A stretch of 59,867 bases of DNA from Seminavis robusta (lineage: Eukaryota > Bacillariophyta > Bacillariophyceae > Naviculales > Naviculaceae). Where the stretch lies: positions 1-59,867 of the forward strand of contig CAICTM010000556.1 of the NCBI GenBank assembly GCA_903772945.1. The letters run 5' to 3'. How positions within the stretch are numbered: position 1 is the first letter of the stretch; each line of letters begins with the position of its first letter. Below are positions 11,563 through 23,742 of this stretch, piece after piece. A program made the position numbers and the translations under genes. The notes under the pieces are model-generated. The model was not told the origin of the DNA, searched no databases, and saw only the letters and a program-made list of their open reading frames with translations.

Positions 11563-14500
11563 TTATATTGCATTGGGGGTACCACCCTTTTCTCCAGTGG
11601 TATCGTCCTGGGCCTCTTGGCCAACAAGGCGAAGCATCTCTGCCACTTCCTCTTCGCCGCGTGCAACCCATTCGTCGCGGTTCTTTTGCGCATATTGCAG
11701 GTACTCGCCACTGGAAACACCAAATACACCGCATTCTTTCAGTTTCTTGGCGAGCTATGTTGATGGAATGAGGCACGGGCGTACAGAACTAAGAAAACTT
11801 GTGATGCAACGGCTGCATGAGATGGCACGATGAAACTTACTGGTATGATATAGAAGTCAAAGAAACCAATCTCACCCTTGTACCAGAAGGTCGAAGGGTC
11901 AGCAGCGGATCTTCCTGATTTGTAGGCCTGGTAGCATTCCTTGAAAAAGAGAGCATTCCATTTTCTGTAAACGTGCCAATGCTGCATCATGTGGGACACA
12001 TCACTGGCCTGAATGAGATGCTCAATCTGCAGAACAGAAAATGTCAATTGATGGTAAGCATCGAAGCTGCGTGAGGAAAACAACCTGCAGCAATGGGACA
12101 TACCACAATTGTTGCCTTTCGGTTGATTTCTTCTCTCTGTGTTTCCCTGTAGGACTCTTCCTCAGGTCCCTCATCATTCTTGAAGGCACGAGCCCAGCGG
12201 GCATTTCTTAGTCCTTTGAGTTCCTTATCGACTATATCGGTCTGAAGACGGGCGAAAGAAGGTGCCGAGGGTGAGTGTCGTGGGGTCGCGATTGCTCTCA
12301 AGCTTGATGCTGGGACACGCTTGCACTTACAGCCATGACACCATTTACAACCAATGCCCGGAACCGAGCTTGCTCTTCGGGAGTGGAGCAAATCGCTGCA
12401 CGGAAGTGATCAAATTGCTGCTCTTCCAAGAGACTGAAGGACAATGCCAGACTATTTTGCTCGGCCACGCTCTTCTTGTATTTCTGGGCAATGGGGACGT
12501 TTTCCTTGATCAGCTGGGCATTGGAGACACCCTGGAGAGAAACAATCAAGTTGCAGTTTTGTGGGTTAGCCAAAACGGGACATGATCTGGCTAAGCGTGT
12601 GCCAAGCATAACAAACTTACCACGTGGTCAACATCATGAATAAGGCCACTAAAAGCACACGCAAACCAGGTGAGCGGATCATTTGTGATACCGTAAGAGG
12701 AGTGATCTTCGCTTTCGTCGCCCTTCTTTGGTGTGACGATGCGCTGCATTAGCTTCACAATGCTCATAAGGACGTGTGCAGCATGTTCGAAACTGGAGGG
12801 TGTTGCAAAAACAATGTTAGGTTGGTGGTGGTGCGATGTACGTGTGGACGCCGAAGAGTCCATTACACTCACCCATGAAAGTGGTTTGGCCTATAGAGGT
12901 CGGCGATCTTGGAGACGTATAGACGGAGCTCCTTGGCGACCTGCTCGTCCAAGACAACCGAGTCAGGATCGCACTCTTTCGTCTCCGCTTCGGCATCGTA
13001 TTCCGGAAGCGTGATGATTTCCCTCACTTCAGAGAAAAAGTTTCCTCCAGACATTGGCGGTGAAACCGGTGTTTTCACCACGGTCAGAGAAGATGACCAC
13101 GAAGACCTGGCCGACGGTTTCAAAGCATTTCTTCGGGCGACGATTTGCTTCAGCAGCTGCTCAAACGTCTGGCAGCACCAATCGACCAGGCGGTCTTTGC
13201 GGTCGCCACAGGCCCCCAATTCATTGACTGAACCAAAAGAAGCGGCACTTGCAGCAGATCGCCTATCTCCAGAGCTCGCGCCAATGAGCCAGAATGCCGT
13301 CAGTTCACCTTTGCCCTTTGCATTGATTGAATCCTTTCTCTCCGCCAACCAAGAAGACTTTCCTGCAGCCTGAAGCAAACTTGAAAACTCCTTGGAGACC
13401 AGGATCTTGCCTGGGCTGCAACTGCTTTCCATTCGAGAGGTAACATTCATACTATCCCCAAACAACTGAAATCTTGCCCGATCCCCACGCAACACACCAG
13501 CAGTGACTGGGCCAGAATCTGTCAGCGACGAGTTCGATGATACGAAGGGTGTGAGAGCGGGCAATGTTCAAACAGTCAATCAATGACCCAGGAACGTACG
13601 GATTCCAATCCGAAGATTGAGATCACCAGTGTCGGGTCCAAGCGACTCTTCGAGCTTTTTGCAAAGTAGGTGCATCCTCGCCATGATCTCTCGAGCAAAA
13701 CGAGCCATGACCAGGGCGTGGTCTCTTCTAGGCGTGGGGATTCCTGTGGCGGCCACGTAACAATCTAAGAACGAGAAACGCCAGGTTAGAATCTTGTCAT
13801 TTGTATGCGATTGATTGGATCACACACGACCTTACCGCCAACCGTTTCGACCTGATCGAACGCGATGATATGCATGGATTAGAACACAAGTGAAACCTGG
13901 ACGCAAGCTAACAAATGAGTGCCTAGTACGTACCTTGAACACACCGCGGTTCTTCGCAATTTCATCAAAGTGGCGGTACACGGTCTCGAGCAACTCAAAT
14001 ACTTGGTCTGGGGAACGAACACTCGACCAAGCAGTGAAACCGCTGCAGACAGAAAAGGGACTATAGGTGAGGCGACACGGAGCAACAGCGGTTCAAGCTG
14101 ACGGAAAAAGGTACATACCTGATGTCGGCAAACATGATACTGGTTTCAAGGTAGAGCTCCGCAAGGGCTTTACTGGATCTATCCCTGGGAGACGATTCTG
14201 ACGAATCAGAGCCAACCTTTTTGAGGCTTTCCCTCGTCGATGGGTGCATCATTTTGTCGGCGATGTCCCCAGGAAAGAGCTGAGATACAATTGCGTTGGC
14301 CCGGCTGGCATCCACAATGAGCTTTCTGTTACGATGGGCCACAGCAACATCATAGATGAAGAAAGCCAAAGCAATGACAACAAAGGTTGCTGCAACGATG
14401 ATAGACTGAATTATTGGAGTGCTTGTGTTGTATTCAGCTCTGAACTTTTCTGTAGGGTAAACCGTCTAGAGAGGGATAGGGCAGCATTGTCAGAGTGATT

Positions 14501-15961
14501 GTTGCTAGAGGAGTACTTCTTCAACAGACCTACAGGCATCTTACCATCTTGTACATGCAATGCCCTGGCGTCGTTGCAAAGTCAGGATGAGAATGAAATG
14601 CCAAGTCCACTTCATGCTTCAAACGGTCGAACTTGGCTTCGTGTTTGTCAGAAAGACCTAGGAAATCAGCCTTTTTCCCATTGATCTCATAGGTAAAGAT
14701 ATCACCACAGTTGTTTTCAATGACAGCATGAATGCCATTCACACCATCTGGGAGCAAACCACGAAGGCTTTGGTCCCATGGGGCCCCTCCACTCATCATA
14801 CCCACCAACCGGGAATTGGGGTCAGTGACACTCTCCTTGATTCTATTTGTAAAGGGATATCGTGGAAAAACCAAAGATGATCAGACCAAAGAGGCACGAA
14901 GCATAAGTTTTTCAGCAGCCATTTGAAACTTACGGGTGGAAGAAAAAAGAATGCGGGTGCTCTTTCTCTCCGGGCGGAAGGGGGTCATGCATGGCATCGT
15001 GCTCGTCCTTTGTGAAGAACGTGTTCGAAGCTCCAGTGTAGTGCAGGAGTCTCGTGATACAGGTCTCATTTCCGAGTTTCCAAGCGGCGTCGACAACTGG
15101 TTGGTAGTTCGGATGAGAGCCAACGTTCCACATGTAGATCGAATAGTCACGGGGAGGAGGGGCAGTCACCAGAGTTGGAAAGTAGTAGTCGCGAAAAATG
15201 TCACGGGCTGGTCCTTCCGTGGTTCGCTCCCAAATGTAGCTCGTGTAGTTGGCCTTTTCAGGATTGATCCTCGAAGTGTCGCCCCATCTGATCATGTGAG
15301 CTTCCTCGATGACTTGCTTGTAGTTCGCCTCTGCAAACTTTTCAAACGCCTCCCTTTCGAAACCTCGAACAAGATTCCGAAAGGAAATTAGCTCGGTACG
15401 AGACTGCACGAGGAAATCCTGAGCATACTTCTGATACAATGGCATGGTGAAGAAAGGCCAGGCAGCACCGGAGGCTTCAGCCGCAGCCGAGATTGTATTG
15501 GCAAGCTGCTGATACGCATGACGTAGGTCCTTTCGACTTTGGATCGCAGAATCAGCCACAGTCAGAGAGAACTGCTCAAACTTCAGAAGGCCCAAGCGAA
15601 AGGGAACTGCACGTTAGTAAAGAAGAAACAGGAAGCAAGCATTCCAATCAGACGACATTCGTACCGCGGTTTCAAAGTTGTACTCCTCCTCTTTCCTCAG
15701 CGAAGTGAAAGTCACTGCAGTGACAGCCGCAGCAGTAACCAAGATGGCAAAAGTTACAATCAACCGCCAGTTGCGTACACGGCGTGTATCCTTGGCAGCA
15801 CGCTTCAGCAATGCATCCGCCTGGTTCTTTTGCTCGTCTGCCCTGACATATTCCATTGTACCCTCGAGGGAGGAAATCGATCCCACTTCCGAAACTTCAT
15901 CGTCGAACACACTTTTATCGTCAACAACTTCGGAGGAAGCTTTGCCGTTCTGTATACCCAT
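11563..15961 (-). CDS. membrane guanylate cyclase fused to class I cyclic-nucleotide phosphodiesterase
   Basis: Many short exons from the ATG at 15961 (MGIQNGKASSEV) to TAA at 11563. Order of parts: acidic cytosolic N-terminus; TM1 (WRLIVTFAILVTAAAVTAV); an extracellular domain of ~350 aa with WPFFTMPLY; TM2 (SIIVAATFVVIALAFFIY); the cyclase domain with FADISGFTAW and VETVGDCYVAATG, both metal-binding Asp, and FGDSMNVTSRMES; then the PDE with HGFEHAAHV, GLIHDVDHV, ASDVSHMMQHW and GEIGFFDFY. The Glu of VET is the guanine-selecting residue of guanylate cyclases, while the partner position (RFQLFG) carries Gln rather than Cys. The protein should make and destroy cGMP in one chain, sensing something outside the cell. 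Such GC/PDE proteins are known in diatoms and were reported to respond to sex-inducing pheromone in Seminavis. The exon 1/exon 2 junction (about 15665/15610) is not cleanly resolved. Confidence 0.9.
13836..13851 (-). other. 16-nt microexon in the cyclase domain
   Basis: Between introns of 82 nt (13852-13933) and 71 nt (13765-13835) lies a 16-nt exon, GTCGAAACGGTTGGCG. It is preceded by CAG and followed by GTAAGG. Joining its neighbours through it restores KVETVGDCYVAATG exactly. It holds the guanine-specificity Glu and the first base of the second metal-binding Asp codon. Confidence 0.88.
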
Positions 15962-18917
15962 GGCTGCTAAAAAAGTTCTGCAAGAGCGATTGAGAGGGAG
16001 GTGCAATGATTAGATTGTGGTTACTAGTATTAAATAGTTTCAACTGTTGAAAGCCGAAATGAAGAAATTGTGAGAGGACGAAAAGCGAAAAGCCAAGAAT
16101 GGAGCTGAGGAGAGAGACCTACTCGGACCTGGGCAATGGCAGTTCTCATGCAACGCAACGTACCAGTAGAACATACATCGTAGAGCGTACATGTAGAACT
16201 GGTTTGGCCTCTTGAGTTAGACTACTCTTGGCTATACGTAGTAGCTAGTATCTAGTATCATAGAAGTGGACCTGACGACTTCCGGGGATCTTGATGCAAT
16301 CAGCTATCCGATCGAGGTTTCTCCTTGTTAGTTGCGTGGCTCTCGAGCTTGAGTTTTGACACCGGTACCAGTACCTGGTACCTGGTACTCTAGCTAGAGA
16401 CTACCGTACCATACCCACTGTCACCGGCACTGGTACAGTGTACCGGTACCGTACAGTCCTACCGTCCTCGTATTCAGCCATTCAGCCGTACTGAGTACGT
16501 GTTACCTTCGCCTCCACAGAGATCTTACCAAAGAATCTGACCTCGGAACTGGGAACTTGGAACAAATCCAGTCATTTCATAAGGAGAAGGAATTAATAAT
16601 AGCCATGTTTTAAGGGTTGGTCACCGAAATGTTCTGACTCGACTCACTGTGACACAAGCTGACTCAACAAACGAGGAAGCTATCAGGATTTATTTTATTT
16701 AGTAAGGTCTTGAAGATAATTTTTTATGAAGCATCTTCAGGAAATAGGAGGTGAAACCTTCAAGAGCGTCATTAGGCGTGTAGATGTTGAGAAGGGAAGA
16801 GTATGATGTATTACATGTACTAGCTAGTAGCTAGTACTGTACCGGTACAGGCACCTGGTATCTGCTTGAGCTGTTTAGAGATGCGGAATGCGGATTATCA
16901 ATCGTCTGAGCAAATAAATTCGCAGAAACCAAAAGACTGTTGCTTCCGCACCACCGACCCAAGCCAGCAAGTTCCTTCTGTTCTGAAAGCACTTCAGCCA
17001 TCAGAATCTGATGTGGCTTTCCAGTTGGGTTTGGATTGAACAGGAACATTGGTTTCCGGTATGGCCCGTACCGGTGGTACCGATATCTAAAGCTTGCTTT
17101 CCAGTTTCAGAGACTAGCTAGCTAGTCTACGCAACTAAAGCCACCCTCCAATAATTCTTGTTGGTCTTGCCATCATCACCCTGGTCTCAGCTTGATTGAT
17201 AGAAGAAGTCACGACAAACAAAACGCAACCACGCAACTGGGGTCATTGGGGTCCATTACCATTGCTCTCACAGGAACCGTACCTATGGAAGAGTCAGTAA
17301 GAGAGCTACAGGTACTACTGCACCGATGGCGAACGCGGCGGTTTGTTTGTTCAATCAGCCAAAACGCCAGTCCAGGCACGAAGCTTCCACATTCCCAATT
17401 TTGCAGTCAGTGCAGCTTTGCTCTGCTCCTTGTCCCCCGCTCAAAGTAATGGGAAAATACCATTTGTTGGCTGGATCTAGATCGGCCAATGGGAAAAACA
17501 GATTGCTGAATGGGAATCCTGCCGCCTAATAGTGGTGCAGAGTTCAGATGTTTGCAGTCAGTCAGTCAGTGCAGCTTTGTTCTGCCTACAAAGACCTATC
17601 ACCTGCTCACATCAACAGCTGATCCACAGATCCCTTGAAAGCACGTTCATCTCACGTTGCTGTCAGCATTGGCAGAAATAACAATTTGGCTAGCATAGAT
17701 CCGATCATGCGAGAACTTGAAGGAGAACGGGAAGGAACCGTCCACCCCTTGGTTGGTTCAATATCTTTTTTCATGGAACGGAAGTCATCACCACCTTCAG
17801 CCCAGAGATTACAAATCAATCATCGGTAAGGCGGACAACAACGGCACGGTACCGGTACCCAGCCACCGCATTGCGCCATGTGAAGGAACGATGCGAGTTG
17901 GATGCAACAAAATCGTAATCGTAATCTTGCTTTAAAAGGTGGCAAACTCGGCAACTGGAGAAGTGACCGCCAGACTATCGAGAGTAAGACTCTTTGAACT
18001 TCTTAGAAAGCAGCGCTTCTGCAAATCTTGCTCATCTGATAAACTAGTAGCGCCTTGCGAGGTACAACATCGCGAACGATTTCACCTGGCTGGCAATGAG
18101 ACTATAGCGCCGCTTAGGCCGGCAGCCGCAACAAGCGTCCTATGATACTAATAGCGCTGCATGTAGGAGGCATGTGTGCTGGCCTACTTCCTTGAATGAA
18201 TCGAATCGAATCTTCAATCTCAATTAATTGAAGAACCAAACTCGAATGAACACTTACTTCACTTCTCATCGCACGCTGGCTGCCTCCATGCATGGAGACC
18301 CCTTTTTACAAAGAGAGGAGGGGAGTATTGTTGTGAGCTTGGAACGGACTTAGAGTCCACTCCTGCGAGCCGACGCATCGTCCGTTCCTCTCGTGGGAAA
18401 CCCTTCTGAATGCAGCAGACTACTATCATTAGGGATAACATGGAGCATGCCCACCACCACAGCAACAGCAAACAGAACAACAGCACAATGGCACCAGCAG
18501 CGCACGACCATTATTTGCAACACGAAGGAACTCTACGACCAAGGCTCCGATTGCCTATCCAGTTAGTAGCTATTGAGACAGTGTAGAGTCTTTGTGTAAT
18601 CTGTGGTCGCAGCATTGGAGGCAACCACAGTCTGTTCTTAAAGATCATCGCTATTCTATTCGCTCACGCTGTGGTGACGCGTCGATAGTCAAAGCAACTC
18701 GCTAGCTAGCTAGTAGATACTATACTAGCGACCCAGAGCACCCTGTTCACGAATTCTGATCAGCACCAATCCAACTTATCCAGAGACCACACCACACCCA
18801 AAATTCCGGATCAGCTTTCGTGAAGGTTAGGTAGAAGAAATGCCAAACGGGATGATCCTTAGGTGAAGAAGTGGAACTGAAAAGGGAACCGCACACGACA
18901 CTACTTTGGGAGCAGAC
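15962..18917. other. 3-kb intergenic region rich in palindromes
   Basis: No supported gene; open frames here are short and lack a coding pattern. Dense GGTACC/TACCGGTA motifs lie at 16361-16460, 16838-16860 and 17066-17092. A 22-nt direct repeat around AGTCAGTGCAGCTTTG occurs near 17405 and 17559, and CTAGCTAG runs lie near 17113 and 18700. This is the upstream region of both the cyclase/PDE gene (-) and the PPP4R2 gene (+). Confidence 0.4.
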
Positions 18918-21654
18918 ATGTCGGCCGTAGCCGGAGCGACGCACTCAACAATCGCCGCCGCCAAGCCCAGTAGTGTGGAAAACATGTCATCATCGTCTGT
19001 AGTGACGGAAACGACCCGTGTCAACGGGAGCAATCAATTGGCCGCTCCGGAGGCCATGGATATCTCGACAAATAATACTGTGACGAATGAGGCCCGTAAT
19101 AGTTCTTCTGGCGACACCAAAGAAGAGAACTCCAAAGGAGACGCTCCTCCTCTCCCGGCTGATATCAAGAGAATACTGGGTGAAGTGGCTAGGACTGGAT
19201 CCTGCTCTTGGCTTCCTTGGTACCATGCCAAGAACGGCCAAGCCGCCTCCACAGCTGCAGAACCAGCACCAGCTCCTCCCGTAACCAACAACAACAGCAA
19301 ACTCCCTGCATCCGCCAACAACACAAACAAGTATGCTTTGGGGAGTCGAAAACCATACGCAAACCGATTCCCGTCTACTGGACCTGGAGTTGGAGTCGCC
19401 AAAGCCACTCGAAAGAAACACCGAAATGGAGTCAAGGTGAACCGAATGAGGAGGCAAGTACAAGAAGGGGGGACCAAAACTCAGACTGGCAGTAGAAAGC
19501 GTCCGCTGTTCCTGATACGGACATCGGCATCGAGTGCTGCTGCTGGGGGTGTCTTTTCACCTGGATCCGTTGGTAGTGGCCGGACGTCGGGAAGTGAACC
19601 GGATGACTCCACCCAATACGAATGTGATTCCGAGGGAACATCCGCCACATCTTGCAGCGAACTGAGTACGGAACGAAGGGATCATCACCTTAGAAATATC
19701 CAACGAGTGGCAATACCAACGTCCAAGTTACCCCCACCGGCGTCACTGGGGGAAGAAGCCATGTCTTCACTGGAGAATTACAACTGTTTACGGGATGTTT
19801 TTCGAATGGCATTGGATATGGTCTTGGATCATTGGTATCGTCACAAAGGAGGCTACAAATTGTCACCCGCCGAAAAACGGAGAAGCGCCACGGCCACTTC
19901 CGAAAAAGCCAAATCCACAGCACCGCCACCCCTGGTCAATGGCGACAGCGGTCACGCAGCCTCCAAAACCACAGAAGGGGGGAGTAACAATTCCAAAAAG
20001 CCACCACCATCGCCATCGAAAGCCCCAGTGCCATCGGTTTCATCCGAAGAAATTTTTCAACAACGACGGAAACGTCTGCTTCAAATGCTGGGGCATGCGG
20101 GCGAGAGAACGAGTAGAAGGAATTCGTCTGCAGGCAGTAGGCGGTTTCGAGGAGAAGATGAAGGTCCTCCTTTTACAATCCAAAGAATCGCCGAGGTGTT
20201 GATTGCACCGGAACGAGTGAGTGCAGCAGCTAGTAGCTTTTCCAAACCAATCAACCAATCAATCCGTCAATTAGACAGTCAGCTCACACTGCCATCTGTT
20301 GCTCTCTTCCTTTCCTTTTTTAGTACTATACTCAAACCCACAAACTATGTAATTGTCTGGAGAAGTTGTTACTGGTCACCTCATCAACGAGTGCCTTTGG
20401 GGGAAGCACGGGAGGGATTACGTCGCAGAGCCGGCTCGAGGTAAGGGATGCATGTCTCGCTGTGTTCCACTGTAACACTTGAGGTTTCGCTTGGTCCTAA
20501 TAACTACATTGGTTGTGCAGGAGCGCGAACTCGCAGCGTTGGCAAGTGAAAAGGGACGTTTGGAATCAGAATTTCGACAAAGAGCATTGAAGAGGCGGTG
20601 TTCATCATTATCAGATGATTTACCATTAGATCCGGGGGGTGATAATACGTTGAGGCGACACGGTTCTCCATCCCGAGATGAAGCGCATTCTGCTGGTGTG
20701 AAAAGCAACGATCAGTCGCCAGAAAAGAAACCAGGTAACGATGCCGAGTCTTCGAGGGAAATGTTGGAAGCAGCTGCACGGTCGCTGCGGACAAAATTCG
20801 ATCATGTGGGGATTGATCCGCATTCATCTGCTGTGGCCAATCGAGATGTGCGGTCTATTGCCGAAAATCGTGGAATGACCAACTCGCCACCGCCACCCAG
20901 TTTGGCCATGTCAGCGGCTGCCGCTTCGAATATTGCTCTTCCAGGGCATACTTCAGTTGGAAGTTTTGTACGACAACACCTACCGGAACAAAATGCAGAG
21001 CATCCATCCATTGCTCGAGTGCCATCGCCGATTTTATTTTCGCAGGGCAATGAATCCTCGACAATTGGTCCACTTCATGCACCCCCCAATATTCAGTTGC
21101 TTCATATGCATCATGGCCATGGCCACGGAGCTTCGCTAGCAGGAGTATCCATGAGGTCAACAACGCCTTTCGATGTCGTAACAATCGACGCGGGCGGCGG
21201 CGGAGCGTCGGCCTCGAACGCCACCGGCACCAACGAAGGAGCGGACCTTGAGGTGAGTCGGTCGAGTCTCCACAGCAACCGCGCGGACGCACTACAATTT
21301 GTCTCATTTTTGGAATCTTGACTATAGGGACGGTCATCAGCATCCAATTCAGATGTGGATTCTGAATCAGATGATGTGTCGTTTGACGATTCCGCGTCCG
21401 ATCGCAGTGATGGGTCGGACTCGGGTCACATGGAACCTTTCACAGCTGCCCGGGCTATGGCACTTAATCGAATTCAACAACAACAGCGACTTCAGAATCG
21501 TGGTGGACTACTGACTTCACTGGCGCTTCATCAAAACGAGGGTGGTTTTCGTCCACCAAATGATTCGGAGTATCAAAGTGGTGACAGCATCGACTCGACC
21601 AGAGGGGAGGATTCAGGTGGTAGCGACTCATCATCTTCCGATCTTGCCGACTGA
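18918..21654 (+). CDS. PPP4R2-like regulatory subunit of protein phosphatase 4
   Basis: Four exons (18918-20216, 20324-20440, 20521-21252, 21328-21654), all phase 0, give about 824 aa. The family core spans exons 1-2: NYNCLRDVFRMALDMVLDHWY, then PPFTIQRIAEVLIAPERYY, then THKLCNCLEKLLLVTS. This matches the PPP4R2 domain, which tethers PP4 catalytic subunit to its scaffold for DNA-repair and cell-cycle roles. Outside the core the protein is low-complexity: Ser/Ala/Asn-rich N-terminus, basic patches (RKKHRNGVKVNRMRR), and a C-terminal half rich in Ser, Asp and His, ending with an acidic DSSSSDLAD tail. The start is the first ATG in frame. At twice the size of human PPP4R2 it has large disordered additions. 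Confidence 0.85.
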
Positions 21655-21910
21655 GAGAACGCATAATGAAGATAGTGCTGTGCTTTGTTGGCGGCCGCAT
21701 ACCATTTAGATTCGTTTACTATGTAGGCTCTGCTATTCATAAAAAAGGAACTTGAAAGCGAGAGCGAAGCATGGCGCTGCGGCGCGTACTGAAACCAGTT
21801 CGACAAGTCTTTCCGTCAGGTGAAATGCTACTGTACGAAACAGTCGATGATTGAGTGGAACCCACACCACACAGATGCAAGGAAAACCTTCTGCTAAGCA
21901 TTTAGTTTAG

Positions 21911-22590
21911 CTAAGGACAGCAACCAAAAATGAACCATGAGCAGCAACTAGAGCCTCCGAACATCCACAATAGTGGTACTGACTGCAAGACATGACACAT
22001 CACAGCTGGCACAAAAGCAGAGCCAATCTCCAGAAGATGATTTCGACAATTGGACACTGCTTGGACAGTTTGTTGACCGTTGACTGAGATTGATAAAGCT
22101 CCGTTGTGTGGACTTCCTGCTGTCACCTCAAGTGTCATGGTAACACTGAAACCCCCTCCAAATTTGGCAGCTTGGCCCAGATTTTGATCAAATGAATGAG
22201 CTTTGGAACGCTCATTCCCAGAGTAGCCACTCGCACCCCCAACAACCGCATTGGGTCAACATGATATGAACGTTTTTGCCACACCGAGCCACAATGCTGG
22301 GTATCCCAGAGAAGCGGCGATGACAGTCCAGTCAAGAGAAAGTTTTGGACTCTAGTTCTTCTCCAACTTATTGAAGAGGATGCCGGTTCAAGTCAACAAA
22401 AGGATCATGCTTGCTTTTTGAAGGCATTGTACAGTTGTTCCTTTGCCACCAAACCCGATGCTCCAACAAGAGCAGGCAGCTCATCAGGGTCCATGAGCTC
22501 CAGTTCCACATAGTCCGCAACCAATGCAATGGCGGCATTTTTAGGGCTCTCTTTGGATTCTGCCAAAGCTGTTGGATCTGCCAACGGAGC
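21911..22590 (-). pseudogene. decayed coding fragments of unknown family
   Basis: Two minus-strand patches look formerly coding. One reads VPKLIHLIKIWAKLPNLEG and, after a 1-nt frame change at about 22137, MTLEVTAGSPHNGALSIS. The other (22405-22590) reads ADYVELELMDPDELPALVG followed by a short SGLVAKEQL-type end, reminiscent of the tail of BTB/BACK-type proteins. No start, introns or full domain can be reconstructed. I cannot tell if both belong to one gene. Confidence 0.4.
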
Positions 22591-22898
22591 CACAATGTGC
22601 CACGGAATGATAATGTCCCAATTGAGCAGAAAACAGCACGGCAATAATCTTGTACGTGTCAAAGATTGTTGCAGTTCTTTCCCCCTGCCTGACTTGTCAA
22701 TCACATGCCCAATTTGTACAGTACGGTAGCATTCTGGCCGGTTGGTGCTAGCTAGCTTGAGACTTGCAAATAGCTGAAAGCTCATGTATACCAAAAGCAA
22801 ATTTATCACCCCAGTACAACTTGCTTGCTTTCCAGCAATCGCTTGATTTTGCTTCGTAAGTACAAGCCCTGCTGATTGATACATTGATACAGTATGTA

Positions 22899-23450
22899 CT
22901 ATAGATCATCGTACGCTAGCAGCTGCAATGACGACGACGATGCTGCTGCTGCTTCCATGCGCACAGTTTCCTGCTCTCCCACTTTTTCCCATAGCGAAGT
23001 GCGGGCCTTTTTCTTTCGATCTACTGGCAACGCCACTCGTCGCTTGAGCGTGACGTCTTTGACAATAATCCTCCACTTGTCATTGAATCGATTGTAGTGA
23101 TCCATTCTCCCTCGCAAGAGGGCTGGTGGTGCATCATGGCTGCTGCTTTCCGCCACGGCTTGACCAAATCGTTGCATGATACCATCCACCATGTGTTCGC
23201 CCAGCTTGATCTTTTTGTTGTTGCTGGGATTGTCATCGGAGTTGTCGTCGTCGTCTTGTTCCTCTGCGCCCACGACGTCTCCATCGACAGTTCCCTCTTG
23301 TTGATCCATGACATCCTGAAGAGCGTCCCGTAGACACTGCCCAATGATGCCTTGCTGCGCAATACTACCAACAACATTGGCATCCGCAGGACCTGGTGGC
23401 TTACCGACGTCTTCCTTGGGTTCAGAGGCCGTCGTGGAAGTCATGTTCAT
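22899..23450 (-). CDS. small conserved-looking nuclear-type protein, unknown
   Basis: An uninterrupted 183-codon frame from ATG 23450. I do not recognise the family. Visible parts: a helical segment QGIIGQCLRDALQDVMDQQEG; an acidic run (EEQDDDDNSDD) followed by basic NNKKIKLG; a Gln/Ala-rich helix HMVDGIMQRFGQAVAES; then an ordered-looking core LRGRMDHYNRFNDKWRIIV with VTLKRRV; and a basic DRKKKARTS. Charge layout suggests a nuclear protein. Its start lies 292 nt from the ATG of the divergent sulfotransferase, so they may share a promoter. Confidence 0.6.
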   Translation of the reverse strand: MNMTSTTASEPKEDVGKPPGPADANVVGSIAQQGIIGQCLRDALQDVMDQQEGTVDGDVVGAEEQDDDDNSDDNPSNNKKIKLGEHMVDGIMQRFGQAVAESSSHDAPPALLRGRMDHYNRFNDKWRIIVKDVTLKRRVALPVDRKKKARTSLWEKVGEQETVRMEAAAASSSSLQLLAYDDL

Positions 23451-23742
23451 GGTCGATGTGTGAGAAACTGAGATCTCGGATCTCGCGCCAGAGCGAGAGA
23501 GAAGTTGAACCCTAACCCTTCGCTGTAAGGCTTACTGGGTAAGTCGGCACGAACCGCCGAGGTCATTGTCATTTCCCACGGTCAACCAAAACACTCTCTC
23601 GCACCCAGTCAACAGCCAAGATACCCATAGATTCGACGAGGCATCGGCCATTGATGAGCTGAGGTTGCTGCATCCCGAGCTATCCTTTTCCACTACAGTA
23701 CAGTTCCATACCATACAATACAATCCCCGCAAACACGATACC
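23451..23742. promoter_or_regulatory. compact bidirectional promoter region
   Basis: The 292 nt between two divergent start codons must hold both promoters and both 5' leaders. Pyrimidine-rich CCAAAACACTCTCTCGCACCC at about 23586-23606 could be an initiator for the plus gene. No TATA box is evident. Confidence 0.35.
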
